From: Silurus meridionalis
Taxonomy: Eukaryota; Chordata; Actinopteri; Siluriformes; Siluridae
Direction: 5' to 3'
DNA length: 64,000 nucleotides
NCBI RefSeq assembly: GCF_014805685.1
Contig: NC_060902.1
Span: 4,269,286 to 4,333,285, forward strand
The notes beneath the pieces were generated by a model. The model was not told where the DNA came from, searched no databases, and saw nothing but the letters and a program-made list of their open reading frames with translations. Below are positions 1 through 12,112 of this stretch, piece after piece. The position numbers were made by a program, and so were the translations under genes. Position 1 is the first letter of the stretch, and every line of letters begins with the position of its first letter.

Positions 1-854
1 GGCACCCACACATTCTCACTTTCACTCTCTCACTGTATGCGTCTGGCTCTGATGCTGAAAAATCCATGCAGATACATTCAGTCTCTTTCTCTCTGTGTGA
101 CTAATTGGCTTGAGATTCAACTGGCTTGAATGCAAAGTTACATTTATACATTTAAAAAATGATGTGTTGAAAAACACTCTCATACCTCTTTTACCATTAC
201 ACCCGGCCACAGAAAGACAGGATTTTAAGAAGAACTAAAAAAAAGAAGAGGAAAAAAAATCAATACACTTGCAATTATTTCAGCAATTAATAATAATTCT
301 TTTTTATTTTTATTTTTTTTTAACATACAACATGTGAACTAGAAATGTGTTCCTTCTGAAATATCATATGCCTTTTCTAGATAAGATCCTGGAGAAAGTC
401 ACCAAACAGCTTGTTGTATTCTTGTAATAACCAAGATGATGTGTTTCAGTTAAGCGTCAGTGCATGTTGGGAAGGCGAAAAATCTTGTGGGTATCTACTG
501 TGGGAGGCAGGATTCTATCTAAACTCTATAAACTATATAAACTATATGAATACTTCATATATACTTTAATACAATCATTATTTCTCTCTCCCTGTTGCCC
601 CTCGATTCAAGATGCTTTCCTGACATACCTCTGGATGGAGTTATATTCAATTGTAGACACCTCTGTGCTCAGGATGGTTCCACATCTACAGCATAAAGAG
701 CCACAAAGTTACTGAGCAACTCAAGAACTAGGAGGATGTATTTGTAATTAAAATATACAGTGTACTACAAAGGCTCAGGACTACAGTTTGGATTTCTATA
801 TTTAAGACTCGTTAGTACACCTGAACAATGATGGAACTATAATGAATTGACATT
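1..854. other. No gene seen; AT-rich unique-looking DNA
   Basis: The short open frames here have no recognisable motif and look like chance. The stretch holds A- and T-rich runs near 237-320 and otherwise nothing I can name. Confidence 0.5.
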
Positions 855-1045
855 CAGTGCCACCCAAATGATGATAGGTTCCTTTTTGAGTCTGGTTTCT
901 CTAAAGGTTTTTCTTTATACCATCTCAAAAAACTTTTGCTTGCTACAGTTGCGACTTAAATTGATAAAGAGCAATTTAATAGGAATTAAACTGTGAGAGA
1001 AGGTCCATTGTTAAAAGCGCTATACAAATAATAATGAATTAAATC
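855..1045 (+). repeat. Interspersed fish repeat, copy 1
   Basis: This stretch carries the landmarks 'gagtctggtttctctaaagg', a 'ttgctacagttgcgac' block and the ending 'aaaagcgctatacaaataat'. The same order of landmarks recurs at 36095-36305, and parts recur at 39530-39595 and, inverted, at 50187-50355 and 55126-55240. The better copies end in a short tandem tail (CTTGA or TTGAA units), which suggests a retroposon-like or non-autonomous element. The class is not settled from sequence alone. This copy is diverged. Confidence 0.55.
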
Positions 1046-1059
1046 GAATATATATTCAT

Positions 1060-1560
1060 TCAAGTCCATGTCCTTCTGTTTTCATGTATTTGTTTTCATT
1101 CATGTAATATCTCCATTGCATATTGTCTGTGGTTTTTGTATCACATATGTGACTGTTTTTCTACATGCATTGTCCCTACAGCTGTCTCAGCATTGGTTTG
1201 TGTCTTATCAGACGCAGGTGTATCCACTTCCTTCGCTGATTTGTGTATGTATACTGTATTTCTGCATACCTTTGAGTCTGTTTTTGCAAAGTATTTTTTT
1301 CAGTTTGCTGCATGCACCAAGCCATTTACATCCCATATTTCACTGTTTTTCTAGTTTCTTTATCTTGTTTTTGTTTCTCATTTCACAATCTTTTTGCCCT
1401 CATAGTGTTGTTAGCCAATCCCTTGACCTTTGCCTGATCCAAATAGTTGACTCGGTCTGCCTATTATAATTTGTTTGCCTTTTTTATACTGTTTTAATAA
1501 AACATTCTTACCCAACACTTGCCTCCACTATCGTGTGCACCCACACTACATGATATGTAG
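1060..1560 (+). repeat. Possible LTR 3' part, decayed
   Basis: A pyrimidine-rich stretch leads to an AATAAA signal ('tttaataaaacattctt', about 1491-1508) and then to 'tcgtgtgcacccacactaca'. That order resembles the R/U5 part of fish LTRs as I recall them. I see no target duplication or opposite boundary, so this is tentative. The 133-codon open frame at 1068-1469 runs through low-complexity F/S/L-rich sequence and is not considered a gene. Confidence 0.3.
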
Positions 1561-3086
1561 ATTCATAATTAATATCTGATTGATCATTTAAATATATAAT
1601 TTTTTTAATGTACAGGTTGAAACATTCATGAAATACATGATAGGGCTTTTTTGTGTTAAATATATTTAAAGATGCATTAGGAAAAGTGTTTCGAAATATG
1701 CCAAGATCAGGTCTCTAACAGTCGAATAGGTGGACTTTTACACCTTTATTCTTTCTCTCTAATGTAAAAAGATCCCCAACCCAGAACAGACGGTTTGGCG
1801 AGAGTTAGATTTCATAACATCACTTTCACCTCCACGTATTCATTGGAGTAGCAGCCAGTTGAATAAATTTTAGCAAAGTCAAGCTCATACTGGTTTAAAA
1901 AAAAAAAGTGTGCTGTCTGTAATCTGGTTTGGTGATTTTAAGGGCCATCATTAGAATGATTATATTATTATCATTGATTGAATACTAAACATAATAAGCC
2001 ATAGACATACTTGAGATTCAAACTATACTGTAACTACATTAACACACTCCTACAGATTACTTGAGAAAGGGAATGCCTTCACTGTTCTCTTTGTCTTTGT
2101 TTGTTATAGAAAACGTTACTCAGACAAAGAATAGCCAGGGGGTAGCGTGTTGGGGGCGTAACCTAGGTTCCCTGAAAGCTGATTTCTGTCAAAAGCACTG
2201 CAGAAAACCGAATTAGTCTGGTAATTCGTTTGTGCTTAGCTCTTGTGAAAAGAGCATATTATCACCAATACGGCAACAAATTGAAGGATTTCCTGTTAAC
2301 AATTCAAGGCAAGCCCGAACACCACTCTAATTGATTATTGATCATCGGTGGGAAACAGGACAGAGAATAACCCAAGACATCACAAGACAATGCTTAGGAA
2401 GGTCACGAGGATAAAATAGACAGTCACTTGATGAAGAATTGGACATAAAGACCACAGAGGACAAGCACACAGTAGCCAACAGGAGGTAGTGTAGATAATG
2501 TGATTACAGGATGAATCATTTGGTTTAGCTTAGATACTCATAATTTTGTTGTAAAAAAAAAACTCTTGGTTGATTACCCTTAACCCTTAATCCCTAGCTG
2601 GCTTCTTACCTTCTGACATTCTTAACACCTACATAGTAGTTTTAAATGTCTCTATATGCTTATTCCTCTTATTGCACTTCTGGTAGGTCATAAAATAAAA
2701 CATCTCTGTCATAATGGTGTCGAAATACAGCCTTTATGGGTTGTACGGACTAATTAACTACTACAGTAACTAGCCGCTAGTGTGAAGATTTGATCTAGGT
2801 GGGCTGGAAAGGTGGGTAATCATTTTCAAAAATGGAGGGCAAGATATAATTGTGCATTTACAAACAAAATATATCAATGTGTCAGACTACATAATGACAA
2901 GTGCATTTTCTTGTGTATGTGTTAATTGAATGTTAACACTTTAATTTGATTTAATCATAATTATAGAGGTGTGTGTGAGACTGCTTACAGGTATTTTCAT
3001 CATCCTTTAAATGATCCTACCTTCTTGCTAGCACTGTGGTGAAAGAGTAAGAAAGAGCTCATTCGGTACTGCGGGTTGCTATTCTA
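1561..3086. other. No gene seen; complex unique-looking stretch
   Basis: No transposon landmark or convincing open frame is visible. The part around 2060-2480 has balanced base composition and no repeats, and is a candidate conserved non-coding block (inference only). Confidence 0.4.
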
Positions 3087-4163
3087 CAACCACAATTCCC
3101 AGTTTAATAAAAACTGAATGCATTTTCAAATATTGTCAATAAAACAAACAGGATCAAACATTTTAACTGAAAATATATAAAATTCTAAGGAAAAAATATG
3201 GTCAATGTAAATTTGATGGCTGCACCAGGTCTCAAAAAAGTTGGGACAGGGCCATGTTTACCATCACGACTCCTGTCCTTATACATCTATTAACTGAGGA
3301 GAACAGTTGCAGAAATTCTGGGAGAGGAATGTAGTCCCATATGTGTCTGATACAAGGTTCTATCTGCTTAATAGTTCTTGGTGTCCTTTGTTGTTTTTTT
3401 GTGGGTTTTTTTTGGTTTCATGATAGTGGCAAAAGTTTTAAAAAGGTGAAAGGTCAGACAAGTTCAGCACCCCGACTCTTCTACTATAAAGGCATGCCAT
3501 TGTAATAGATGCAGTATGCAGTTAGCATTATCTTGCTCATATATGCATATGTTTAGCATTGATGAAGTCTTTCCAAATGTGCAAGCTGCCCATTCCACAG
3601 ACACTAAGGAGAATTTTGATTATAAACCAGATGATCCCTTTCCTCTTTAATCTGAAGGATGTGGTGTCCATGGTTTTCAAAAAGAAATAAACATTTAGAT
3701 TTGTCTGACCACAAAACAGGTTTCCATTTTGCCTCAGCAAGTTATCTGTTTTGCCATTTTATGATGGGGAAAATTATTCTAAACTTGTTCCACAATTTGT
3801 AGACACGGTCTTTCATAGATTAGTTAAGCTCTGCCAATCTTTACTTCTGAGAGACTCTGCTTCTCTAATATACAGTATTTATACCAACTTCTCATCTTAC
3901 TGACCTAATTTCTTAACCTAATTAGTTTAAAACATTTTCCTTAACTCTTTAATTTTAATAACACTTTTGAGACATGTTACAGCCAAATTCAAAACGACCT
4001 TATTTCTCATTAAAATGGTATATTTCCTCAGTTTAAAAGATTGAATATGTTTACTATGTTCTATTGTGAATAAAATAATAAGTTCATGAGATTTGCAAAC
4101 CATTGCATTCTGCGTCTATTACCATTTTACAAAGTGTCTCAACATTTTTGGAATTGGGGTTGT
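3087..4163 (-). mobile_element. Decayed Tc1/mariner-like transposon
   Basis: The left end 'caaccacaattcccag' and the right end 'tttggaattggggttgt' form diverged inverted termini next to a TA (3085-3086). Inside are the sub-terminal block 'caaaaaagttgggacag' (about 3234-3250) and, on the minus strand, transposase remnants such as the region around 3537-3740, whose plus strand includes 'cagatgatccctttcctc' and 'ttgtctgaccacaaaacag'. This matches a common fish family whose ends carry a 'TTGGGAC' block. The copy is about 1.1 kb, with the central transposase largely deleted and frameshifted; no functional frame remains. Confidence 0.7.
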
Positions 4164-4541
4164 TGCATTCACTAATTCAGTGCTAGTTTATTTCTGTTAA
4201 TACCACAAGTCTGAACTTTCCATTTCCATTGGCTGGTAGGTGTCAGGTAGTTCTGAACAGTTTGATCAATTTGAAAATTCTGCCTTCTAAACAACTGTAA
4301 CCAAAGAAAGATATAGTAACAGCTATAAAGTGAGTGAGACAGTGATTGAAATATCTGAAAGATTTTTGTGTCATTTTGCATGTAATATATCTTATATGGT
4401 CAATTTGACTATTTCTGGCACAAGATGAATTTGATGATCTGCAGAAGATAACATTAAAAAGAAAATAAATGCAACACTAACAGCTTCGTAACTGTTAAAG
4501 ATGTGGCACAGATGCAGGTAATTTACACATGCTAAACCTCT

Positions 4542-4548
<7 letters not shown>
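4164..4548. other. No gene seen
   Basis: Short unique-looking AT-rich stretch between the preceding transposon remnant and a (CT)n array. The minus-strand open frame at 4172-4381 has no recognisable motif. Confidence 0.5.

Positions 4549-4600
<52 letters not shown>
4549..4600. repeat. (TC)26 microsatellite
   Basis: Uninterrupted TC dinucleotides, with imperfect C/T flanks on both sides. The array produces an artificial Arg-Glu repeat in the minus-strand frame crossing 4392-4778, which is not a gene. Confidence 0.98.
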
Positions 4601-4605
<5 letters not shown>

Positions 4606-5744
4606 CCCTCTAGATTACTCTCTACATACATCTTGTGACTGTGATCTAAAATAGACACATTTTTGGACACCACCAAGGGCAGAACGCACTTCAAAACTTG
4701 GGTCATTATCAGCCTGGAAGGACAATCACAGAGCTTTAAAGTTGATGGACATGAGCTTCCATGTTGCACGCTCTCCATTCTAGAATCATTGTTTTTTCAG
4801 CTGAGCTGTCAGGACCTTCACACAGGCCATCCGCACGAGTGCATCTGAGGAATCAGTACATCCTTAAATGTTATATGACACACTGATATTACTTTATCAA
4901 CAATGTAGCCTGAAAAGCCTGTGCGATGTCAGCGAATGGCTTTTTACTTCAAGTGTGATTTGACCTGCGCTGCTGATCGTTATCTTCATTTAAGCACAAT
5001 AATAAAACCGCAATGTCCTGAATCCATTTTTTTGCTTACAAACTACTACTACAAACAAAAAGCAGAAAAGATGAGGCGTAATCATGTCAACTAGTGGTGT
5101 CTCTGGGAATATTTCTTTGGCACTGGCATGACACTTTAATAACAGGAGTTATTAAAGGCAGTGTGAATTTGATGTTTGAGATGTCTCATAACCATTATAG
5201 GACTTTGGCATGCTAGAAGTGTACTGAGCTACAACTATCATGTAAGTTCAAAAATTATGAAGACAATCTTAACATCCTTGACAGCATTACCGTTGAAAAT
5301 GTAAAGGCTTATGTCAGGTTATCTTGAAGGTCTTATGGAGCATAATGAACCGTACAGTTATGTCACCAAGAACAACAACAACAAAAAAAAAATCCCATCT
5401 AATGGTGTTTATCATGTCAACATTCACAATCTTGGAAATCACTAACTGTACATGTTGAAGCTCAGATCCAAATGAAAGTAGATTTTATTCAGTCACACTT
5501 CATTTGTGTGTGGAAAAGTGTGGAATTTTCAGTAATGGCAAACTGTTGACAGGTCCCAAAAGTGAATGCTTATAATTACAGGCCTGACTAACAATTGAAA
5601 CCTGCTGAAATCTGCTGTTGGCCCTGTGGAGAAAATCTTTTATAAAACGAACAAACAACTAGTTGCTACTGTGGGGATTTTAACTTAAACGAAATTTCAA
5701 ACATAGAAGTGTTCATAATTTATTTTTTTCTATTAGAAAAACAA
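4601..5744. other. No gene seen
   Basis: Complex AT-rich DNA without recognised repeats. The section at roughly 4800-5030 has balanced composition; nothing further can be said from sequence. Confidence 0.45.
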
Positions 5745-6893
5745 AGTAAGTGAACAGAAGAGAAATCCAAATAAAATCAACAGCTGGGGTGACCACCCTT
5801 TGCCTTCAAAACAGAATCAATCCTCTTTTCTACCTGCTCTTCTAGGGACATTTTTTGAAGGAACTTAGCAGGTAGGTTGTTCCAGAAATTTTGAAGAACT
5901 AACCACAGATCTTTTCTGGATGTAGGCTGTCTGTCTCTTCATGTAATCCCAGACAGACTTGATGAAGTTATCAGGACTTTTCAGAGGTTAAAAAACACTT
6001 TCAGTACTCCTTGTTTTTCTCTATGCTGAAGATAGCTCTTAATAAATTTGGCTGTATATTTAGGGTCATTGTATAGCTATGTTGAGGTTAATCAGATACC
6101 CCCTGATGGCAAGGCATGATAGATAGGTACATGTATCTGCCTATATTTCTCAGCATTGAGGACACCATTGATTCTGACTAAATCTCCAACTCCATTCACA
6201 GAAATGCAGGTTTCTTGTATATTTGGGGTTAAGATGCTTAGAATATTTCTACCAGAGGTTTGAATTTGTTTGCAATTCTTCTATGAAGATCAATTTCTGT
6301 CCAGACACTTCTGGACAGTAGATTGCTGGACTTGGGTCCCACTGGTTTCCACCAGTTCTTTGCTGTTGACACTACTGGGTAATACATGATGTTTGTTCTA
6401 TCTGCTGCATTAGGTGTCCTTGGACAACCACTTAATCTACAGCCCTTAACATTGCATATGGATTTGTGCTTCTTCAAAATAGCTTAAAAACAACACTTGA
6501 AACCCCAGTTTGGATTGGAATCTGGGAGAGACCTTGCTGATGCAGTATGACTACATTGTGTCTTGTTGCTGTGCTTAGTCTTACTGTGGCGTGTGACCTG
6601 TGACATGAAATTGTCTTCCACATCCTCACCTTAGTAGCCAAGTTTTGCTGTTCCTCAAACAGTTTTAAGCCTCCGAAACAGGTTTCTCTTTCTATAAATG
6701 ACTGTTTCCACCAACATTTGAAATTGATCATCATTAGCACCTGCTTGGTATAATTAGATAATCAAACACCTGAATCTGATCCTACAAAATTTATAATCAT
6801 GTACAAAGTGTTCAAGTGTAAGAATTGAAAGCCAAAGTTTGGTCCCACCAAATAATTATTTTATTATATTTTATTCTGTTTACACATTTGCAC
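5745..6893 (-). mobile_element. Decayed Tc1-like transposon with transposase pseudogene
   Basis: The two ends are diverged inverted repeats of about 60 bases: 'ggggtgaccaccctttgcct' near 5785-5804 on the left, mirrored by 'ccaaagtttggtcccacca' near 6832-6850 on the right. The minus strand reads as a Tc1-type transposase. The frame at 6474-6740 covers the N-terminal part, and the frame at 6238-6477 covers the second helix-turn-helix/linker region (start LLKKHKS-like, then GCPRTPNAADR, then VWTEIDLHRRIANK). Left of 6238, plus-strand text such as 'tctcagcattgaggacacca' marks the 5' part of the catalytic domain. A stretch of the catalytic core is missing and several frameshifts are present. It is an old dead copy. 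Confidence 0.8.
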
Positions 6894-7584
6894 TTGTGAC
6901 ATAGTGAGTGTAACATGTTACTGTAACTGACATAGTATTGAGCCTCACTTATAAAGAATTAATTGTTTGGTCAGGGGCCTGAGAGCTTGTTGGATTAATA
7001 GCCACGTTTTGTTTGTGTGAAGCTTTTGTGTAAGTTTTTGATTGTTTTGTTTTTGTACTTTGTTTTTTCCACTCTCTGTTGTATACTCTTAATTAAAAAT
7101 GAATGTAACCTCAAGAGACTTCAGAGCCCTCTTTGCCACTATCTGGATGGCCAAACATCAGCATTTTATAAATTCAGAGCATTCGTACTTTACAGCATTT
7201 TGTACCACATGGTTATACTATATATTATGTATTAGCTTATTTTGTATTATCTTCCTCATTTCCATATACCGAGCTTACTGCTGTTATAGAAATGATCGGC
7301 CTTGAATACTAATTTCTATTTGACTGGCTGTGTTCAGGTAGTTCTATTCAGTGTAATCACCATTTTAATTAATTTACTGGGGGTTACAGAGAAGTTGGAA
7401 CCATAGTAACATACAGTTATAATTATAAATTAAGTGAGACAGCTATTAACATATAAACATTTCCTAGTTACTGTGCTAAATGAATGATACACAAAATAAA
7501 TTTGACAAACTGGAGAACAAGAGAGTATACCAAAAAATGGCACAGGAAGTTAACACCAACAGCTTTATTATTATAGATGCACTT

Positions 7585-7587
<3 letters not shown>
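6894..7587. other. No gene seen
   Basis: AT-rich DNA. The overlapping short frames at 7017-7305 are rich in F, L, Y and C and have no motif. They are not supported as genes. Confidence 0.5.

Positions 7588-7635
<48 letters not shown>
7588..7635. repeat. (TC)24 microsatellite
   Basis: Pure TC dinucleotide run. It creates a Leu-Ser repeat in the plus-strand frame spanning 7480-7722, which is an artefact. Confidence 0.98.
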
Positions 7636-7640
<5 letters not shown>

Positions 7641-7808
7641 AAATCCCAGGTCAGTCGGGAGTCTTCCAAATCCCCAGAGTCATTCAAACTTCAGAAAACA
7701 GAGAACTGAACCACCTCTTTAAACATTAACATTTACTGACATATTCTTCTAATGGAATTCTTAAGTATAGGTGCTTTAGATTTTCCTCTGCCACTCAATC
7801 CTATTCTA

Positions 7809-7830
7809 ACACACACATACACACACACAC
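7809..7830. repeat. Short interrupted (AC)n
   Basis: About ten AC units with one interruption. Confidence 0.8.
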
Positions 7831-8898
7831 CTCCACATTAAGTCAGAAAACTCATAGGTTATCACTGTGATACACGAAAAACAGATTTTTTTTTTTTTAA
7901 ATTTATATTGAAAGAAAATGTCAAGGTCTGGAGGGCAGGTGTTCCCTGACTGATATTTCAGTAAACAGTTTCAGTAAAACATCAAAACAGTAATGGCACA
8001 ATGTGCCAAGTGAGGTTACTAACTAAGTAATTTTTTATATGTATATGAATAGTGAAATTTTGATTAACAGTTTCCTGAAAAAAATGCAAGACTTCAGCAT
8101 ATCAGTCTTTACCTGGTATTAGCAAAGAAAACAGCAAAATGTAATTCAATATACACAGTTAATGTTATCAGTTAGCAATTATCAAGAACTTATATATAGA
8201 ACCTATATATTTATATATATATATAAATAACGCATGGTTGGATATAGTGCTAACTAAATTAATTAACATGTAAAAATCACTTCTACTGGCTATTTCACAA
8301 AATTCCAAAACTCCTGACTTTTACTGACTAAACAAAACTTCTTAAAGTCTTAAATTGTGGACTGTATAAAAGAAGATGGGACCTTTGAGTAGTTTTAGAA
8401 ATATAACTAAGAGAATAAATATGTAAATTCAATAACACAAATCATTTATATAGCACAACATTATTATAACTAATACTAAGATATTGCGACAAAGATATTT
8501 TCCACTTCTGCTCTTTAGTTAGCAAGGGTCAAATATATATTTCGAAAAATACAGACATTTAAAAATGAAATATAATTAATGTAATAATCAAATATTTAAT
8601 GAATAAAATTATAGACAGAAAGTATTAAAAGAAAATGTAATATTTGCTATAGGAAATGAATAAAGGACATGACCTTCTTTATGCAATCTTATGCTATGGT
8701 ATGAAAAAATATCCAATTTCTGGGTTAGGGTTAGTAATAGTTAAAAAATTTATATTACTGTCACAACATATAAAAATAACATAAAATACTGAATAAATAA
8801 ATGTTTCTACATAAAAAATAAAAAAAATAAATTGTTAAACAAAAACAGTTTTGAAATGTTCATTATTAATGTATATTGTTCAGAATGATTTTCTACAG

Positions 8899-8903
<5 letters not shown>
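7831..8903. other. No gene seen; very AT-rich
   Basis: Highly AT-rich, with many short A and T runs. A two-unit 'ggttagggttag' at about 8722-8733 is too short to call telomeric. No coding potential visible. Confidence 0.5.

Positions 8904-8973
<70 letters not shown>
8904..8973. repeat. (TA)35 microsatellite
   Basis: Uninterrupted TA array of about 70 bases. Confidence 0.98.
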
Positions 8974-8979
<6 letters not shown>

Positions 8980-9457
8980 TAATATTATGAAACATAAAAT
9001 CTTTATTACATTTTCTTATTATACACTTAACACATAATTTTTTACTTACTCTGTATTTTAAAATTGATTACCTAATAATAAAATGGTCACCACAGCTGCA
9101 TATGTAAGCGAACAGTGAACTGCACTGGCGTATGAGTGGGTGGCCTGTGGAACTCGTTGGGAAAGATGAGATGAGGTTCACTGGAGATGAGACACGGACG
9201 TGACAGGCAGGAGAAGAGATGTCATGCCTAGGGGAGAGTACGATGCCCAGGGGAGCTGGTGATAGATGGGGCTTGTTTCAAAAAATTACTTTCATGATGA
9301 CAGCCTGAACTCCTTTAGCATTCTCTTTGTTGGGGTCACTAGGTGTTCTTTACCTTGTTCCTATGTGTCTTTGGTACAAACTCGAAATCAGCTAATCCTA
9401 AACTTCATCTCTATTTGAAAACTATTTCACTGTGATCATACATTTTCGTGCTAATTG
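8974..9457. other. No gene seen
   Basis: AT-rich on the left; the 9110-9290 part is purine-rich with GA-rich words ('ggagatgagacacggacgtg'). No repeat family recognised. Confidence 0.4.
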
Positions 9458-9487
9458 TTTATTTATTTATTTATTTATTTATTTATT
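9458..9487. repeat. (TTTA)n tetranucleotide repeat
   Basis: About seven tandem TTTA units. Confidence 0.9.
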
Positions 9488-9528
9488 AGACAAAGATTCC
9501 CATCCACATCCAAATTCTTGTGCACTAA

Positions 9529-9593
9529 CTAATAATATATATTATTAGTAATATAATAATATTACTAATAACATAGTATAATAATAATATTAT
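9529..9593. repeat. AT-rich palindromic cluster
   Basis: Only A and T apart from a few G/C positions. It includes an 11-base inverted repeat, 'attagtaatat' at 9544-9554 mirrored at 9559-9569, so it could form a cruciform. Probably a simple-sequence product. Confidence 0.6.
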
Positions 9594-10169
9594 ACGCCTA
9601 AATAGCCCCTGACATCTGGAGCAGGTGATTCATTGGTCTGGTTTAGACTGGGAATTCAGTGAAACTGACCTTGGAAGACTGGAAGTTCTGAGGGCCATGC
9701 TCTGATTTTAAGCGCTGCTGTTGTGTCCTTGAGCAATGCATTTAACCCCCAGATCACCTGGGGAACACTGTTCCTTTTTTCTTTGTCCTTAGCATTAGTG
9801 ACCTAGAAAGAAAATGTGAACAAAGAGTAAAGTTCCTGACTGACTTAAGCTTGAACAAACAAATGAAGGCAGGTAAATACAGATAGAAGGAAATGGTGGC
9901 AGAACCATAGAACCATGTAAACACTACTTTTGGTTTAAAATCTGTGTCTTTATAGCTATTTAAACACTTGAACAAAGCCTGACTTTCAATGCATGAGGAA
10001 ATCCCACATTCTTTCAAAGGTTTTTTTGCTGATCTGCAACATAACATAACATTTATAACTTGTCATGACTGTACGGACATAACTTTATTCTTTATTATCT
10101 TATTATTGTTATTATTAATTATTTTTATTAAGTCTAATTAATGAATAATTCAAATAATTTAGTTATAGT

Positions 10170-10170
<1 letters not shown>
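9594..10170. other. No gene; weak repeat-family similarity
   Basis: Around 9728-9760 the words 'tgtccttgagcaatgcattt' resemble the interspersed repeat better seen at 32680-32765 and 37440-37565. The minus-strand frame at 9754-10047 has no recognisable motif. Confidence 0.35.

Positions 10171-10204
<34 letters not shown>
10171..10204. repeat. (TAT)n trinucleotide repeat
   Basis: Eleven TAT units, followed by TTTA-type repeats. Confidence 0.95.
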
Positions 10205-10206
<2 letters not shown>

Positions 10207-10951
10207 TTTATTTATTTTATTTTGTACAGTATCTTAAAGTAGACATGTCAAAATATGGTGAAAGGAAAAATAAATCGGCATAAACACTATCGAAAGTCTT
10301 TCACATCCATGGATTCTTCCAAATATTAAACAGATTTATCCTGTATTTGCAACTTTTTACCTCAGAGTTTTGATATAATGTCATATAAGTATGAGATATG
10401 TGATTGCAAAAATCATACTGTATGATGATTGCAGAAGACACTTGTTGACCAAATTATTATATTCTCTTTATCATTCTAGTCACAAAGTAGGAAAATATAG
10501 CGAGCTATATAGTAGCCAAATTCCTTTCTCTTACACAGTAGAAAGTGGCTTTAAAGTAATAGATTTTCACCTTCTTTCTTTTTAAGAAGACTTTAAACCA
10601 AACTTCTGCATGTTATTGTTAACACAACTGATGCTTTCGTTGTTTGTCTGCAAGAAGAGTACACTTCAGCCATGTGTCAGGTCTACATTTAACATCTTCC
10701 TGCATCATGATAAGTGACATCAGGTGTCCTCGCCATCCCATTATGCTCACTCTGCCAGACTTTGGACATGTTGCGACACAGAAACTGTTGGTGTTTTTCT
10801 GTAACATCAAAGGCCCATTTTATTTCTGGACTGACAGTCACACACGGATAACTCTGCCTTGTTTTAACAGTCTGCATTGTAGTGGTAAATTCATCCAAGT
10901 GCATGTGTGTGTGACTACAATAAGTGCGTGGAACAAGCCCCATGATAAATA
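10205..10951. other. No gene seen
   Basis: Open frames at 10391-10585, 10644-11075 and 10689-10958 show no protein family. The last two run into the Tc1 copy that follows and are chance frames. Confidence 0.45.
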
Positions 10952-11260
10952 CACTCACCTAGCACTCACCTTGCAACTGCTTATTCATGGCAGCAATGTA
11001 ATGCATACAATAATGCAGATTGGATCAGCAGGTTCAGTTCATGTCCATTTCAGCAATCGAAATTGTCAAAAATAAGATTTCTGTGATTTTGACCGTGGCA
11101 TGATTGCTGGTGCTAAAAAGGCTGATTTGCTTATTTTTACTATTGTTGATCAGCTGGGATTGTTAACAACTATAGCCACTACAGTTTACTCAGTATGGTG
11201 TAAAAAAAAAAATCCAGTAAGGATTGGATGGAGTGCTACATTCTCTCAGATAGCCACTCT

Positions 11261-11691
11261 GATCAGCCATAACTTTATGGCCACCAATCAGGCGTAACAT
11301 TATGACTACCTGCCTTGTCTGTTGGATTGAACCACACAGGCCACTGACCACTGCAGACCAAGACCACCCCACAAGAGCTGCAGTTTCAAAGATGCTCTGA
11401 CCCAGTCGTCTAGCCATCACAATGTGGCCCTTGTCAAAAACTTTCTTTCGGCTTCTCCCATTAGGGGTCGCCACAGCGGATCATCCGCATGTTTGATTTG
11501 GCACCATTAGACCACCAAGGACCTCAATGTGGCCCTTGTCAAACTCGCTCAAATCCTTGCGCTTGCCCATTTTTTCCGCTTCTACCACATTATCTTTCAG
11601 GACAAAACATGCTGCCTACTATATCCCACCCACTAACATGTGCCATGATGTTAATGAGTTAATCAGTGTTATTCACTTGTAATGTAATAAT
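11261..11691 (-). mobile_element. Second Tc1-like element nested in the first
   Basis: The plus-strand flanks are continuous Tc1 sequence ('agatagccactct' before, 'gtgagcagaaaagc' after), so this block was inserted. It has the family's terminal words 'gatcagccataactttatgg' and 'caggcgtaacattatgac'. On the minus strand it reads as the first part of a Tc1 transposase: DKGHIVMARRLGQSI, the N-terminal helix-turn-helix region, in the frame at 11190-11474. Most of the catalytic domain is deleted, so it is a short non-autonomous derivative of about 431 bases. It is itself interrupted by a LINE tail. Confidence 0.75.
11439..11524 (-). mobile_element. Minimal LINE 3' tail (RTE-like) with target duplication
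   Basis: An 86-base insert is flanked by an exact 19-base direct repeat, 'caatgtggcccttgtcaaa', at 11420-11438 and 11525-11543. On the minus strand it contains the 3' end shared by the window's RTE-like LINE copies: 'gctgtggcgacccctaatgg' followed by an A/G-rich tail. It is an extremely 5'-truncated insertion, or a short parasite using the same tail. Confidence 0.85.
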
Positions 11692-11949
11692 GGTGAGCAG
11701 AAAAGCATCTCACAGTGCACAATACCTATGCACCTTGATGGCAGATGGGTTACAAGAGCAGAAGATTATGTACCTGATTATGAGCTCTGCAGTGTGCAGA
11801 GACTCACCAATACAGTTAAAGACTGGATCAGCGTGGCCTTATCAGAATTCAGCACCAACTTTAACGAATCCATTAACCCGTTTTCCTGGTATGTTTTTTA
11901 CTCATTAATGTCATAGTAGTGTTGTATGATAATAATAAAAAAAGAAAGG

Positions 11950-12112
11950 TGCTTTATACTTGTCACATGCACATCCGATGTAAGGAGCTGGGGTCAGAGG
12001 GCAGGGTCAGCCTGCAATCTCCTTGGAGCACTGAGGCTTAAGGGCTTTGCTCAGGGGCCACAAGAGTGGCTTGAACCTTGACCTTCCAATCAGTAACCCA
12101 GAGCCAGATGGT
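11950..12112 (+). repeat. Interspersed repeat nested in Tc1
   Basis: The words 'tatacttgtcacatgcacat', 'gctggggtcagagggcaggg', 'aagggctttgctcaggggcc' and 'cttccaatcagtaacccaga' match the order of a widespread fish repeat, pieces of which also lie at 18492-18612, 20321-20441, 22162-22280, 32680-32765 and 37440-37565. The class (SINE or DNA MITE) is unclear. It interrupts the decayed Tc1 transposase. Confidence 0.6.

Noticed and set aside
1068..1469. 133-codon open frame as a membrane protein gene
   Set aside because: Low-complexity F/S/L-rich translation of a pyrimidine-rich stretch that looks like an LTR relic; no conserved motif or splice context.
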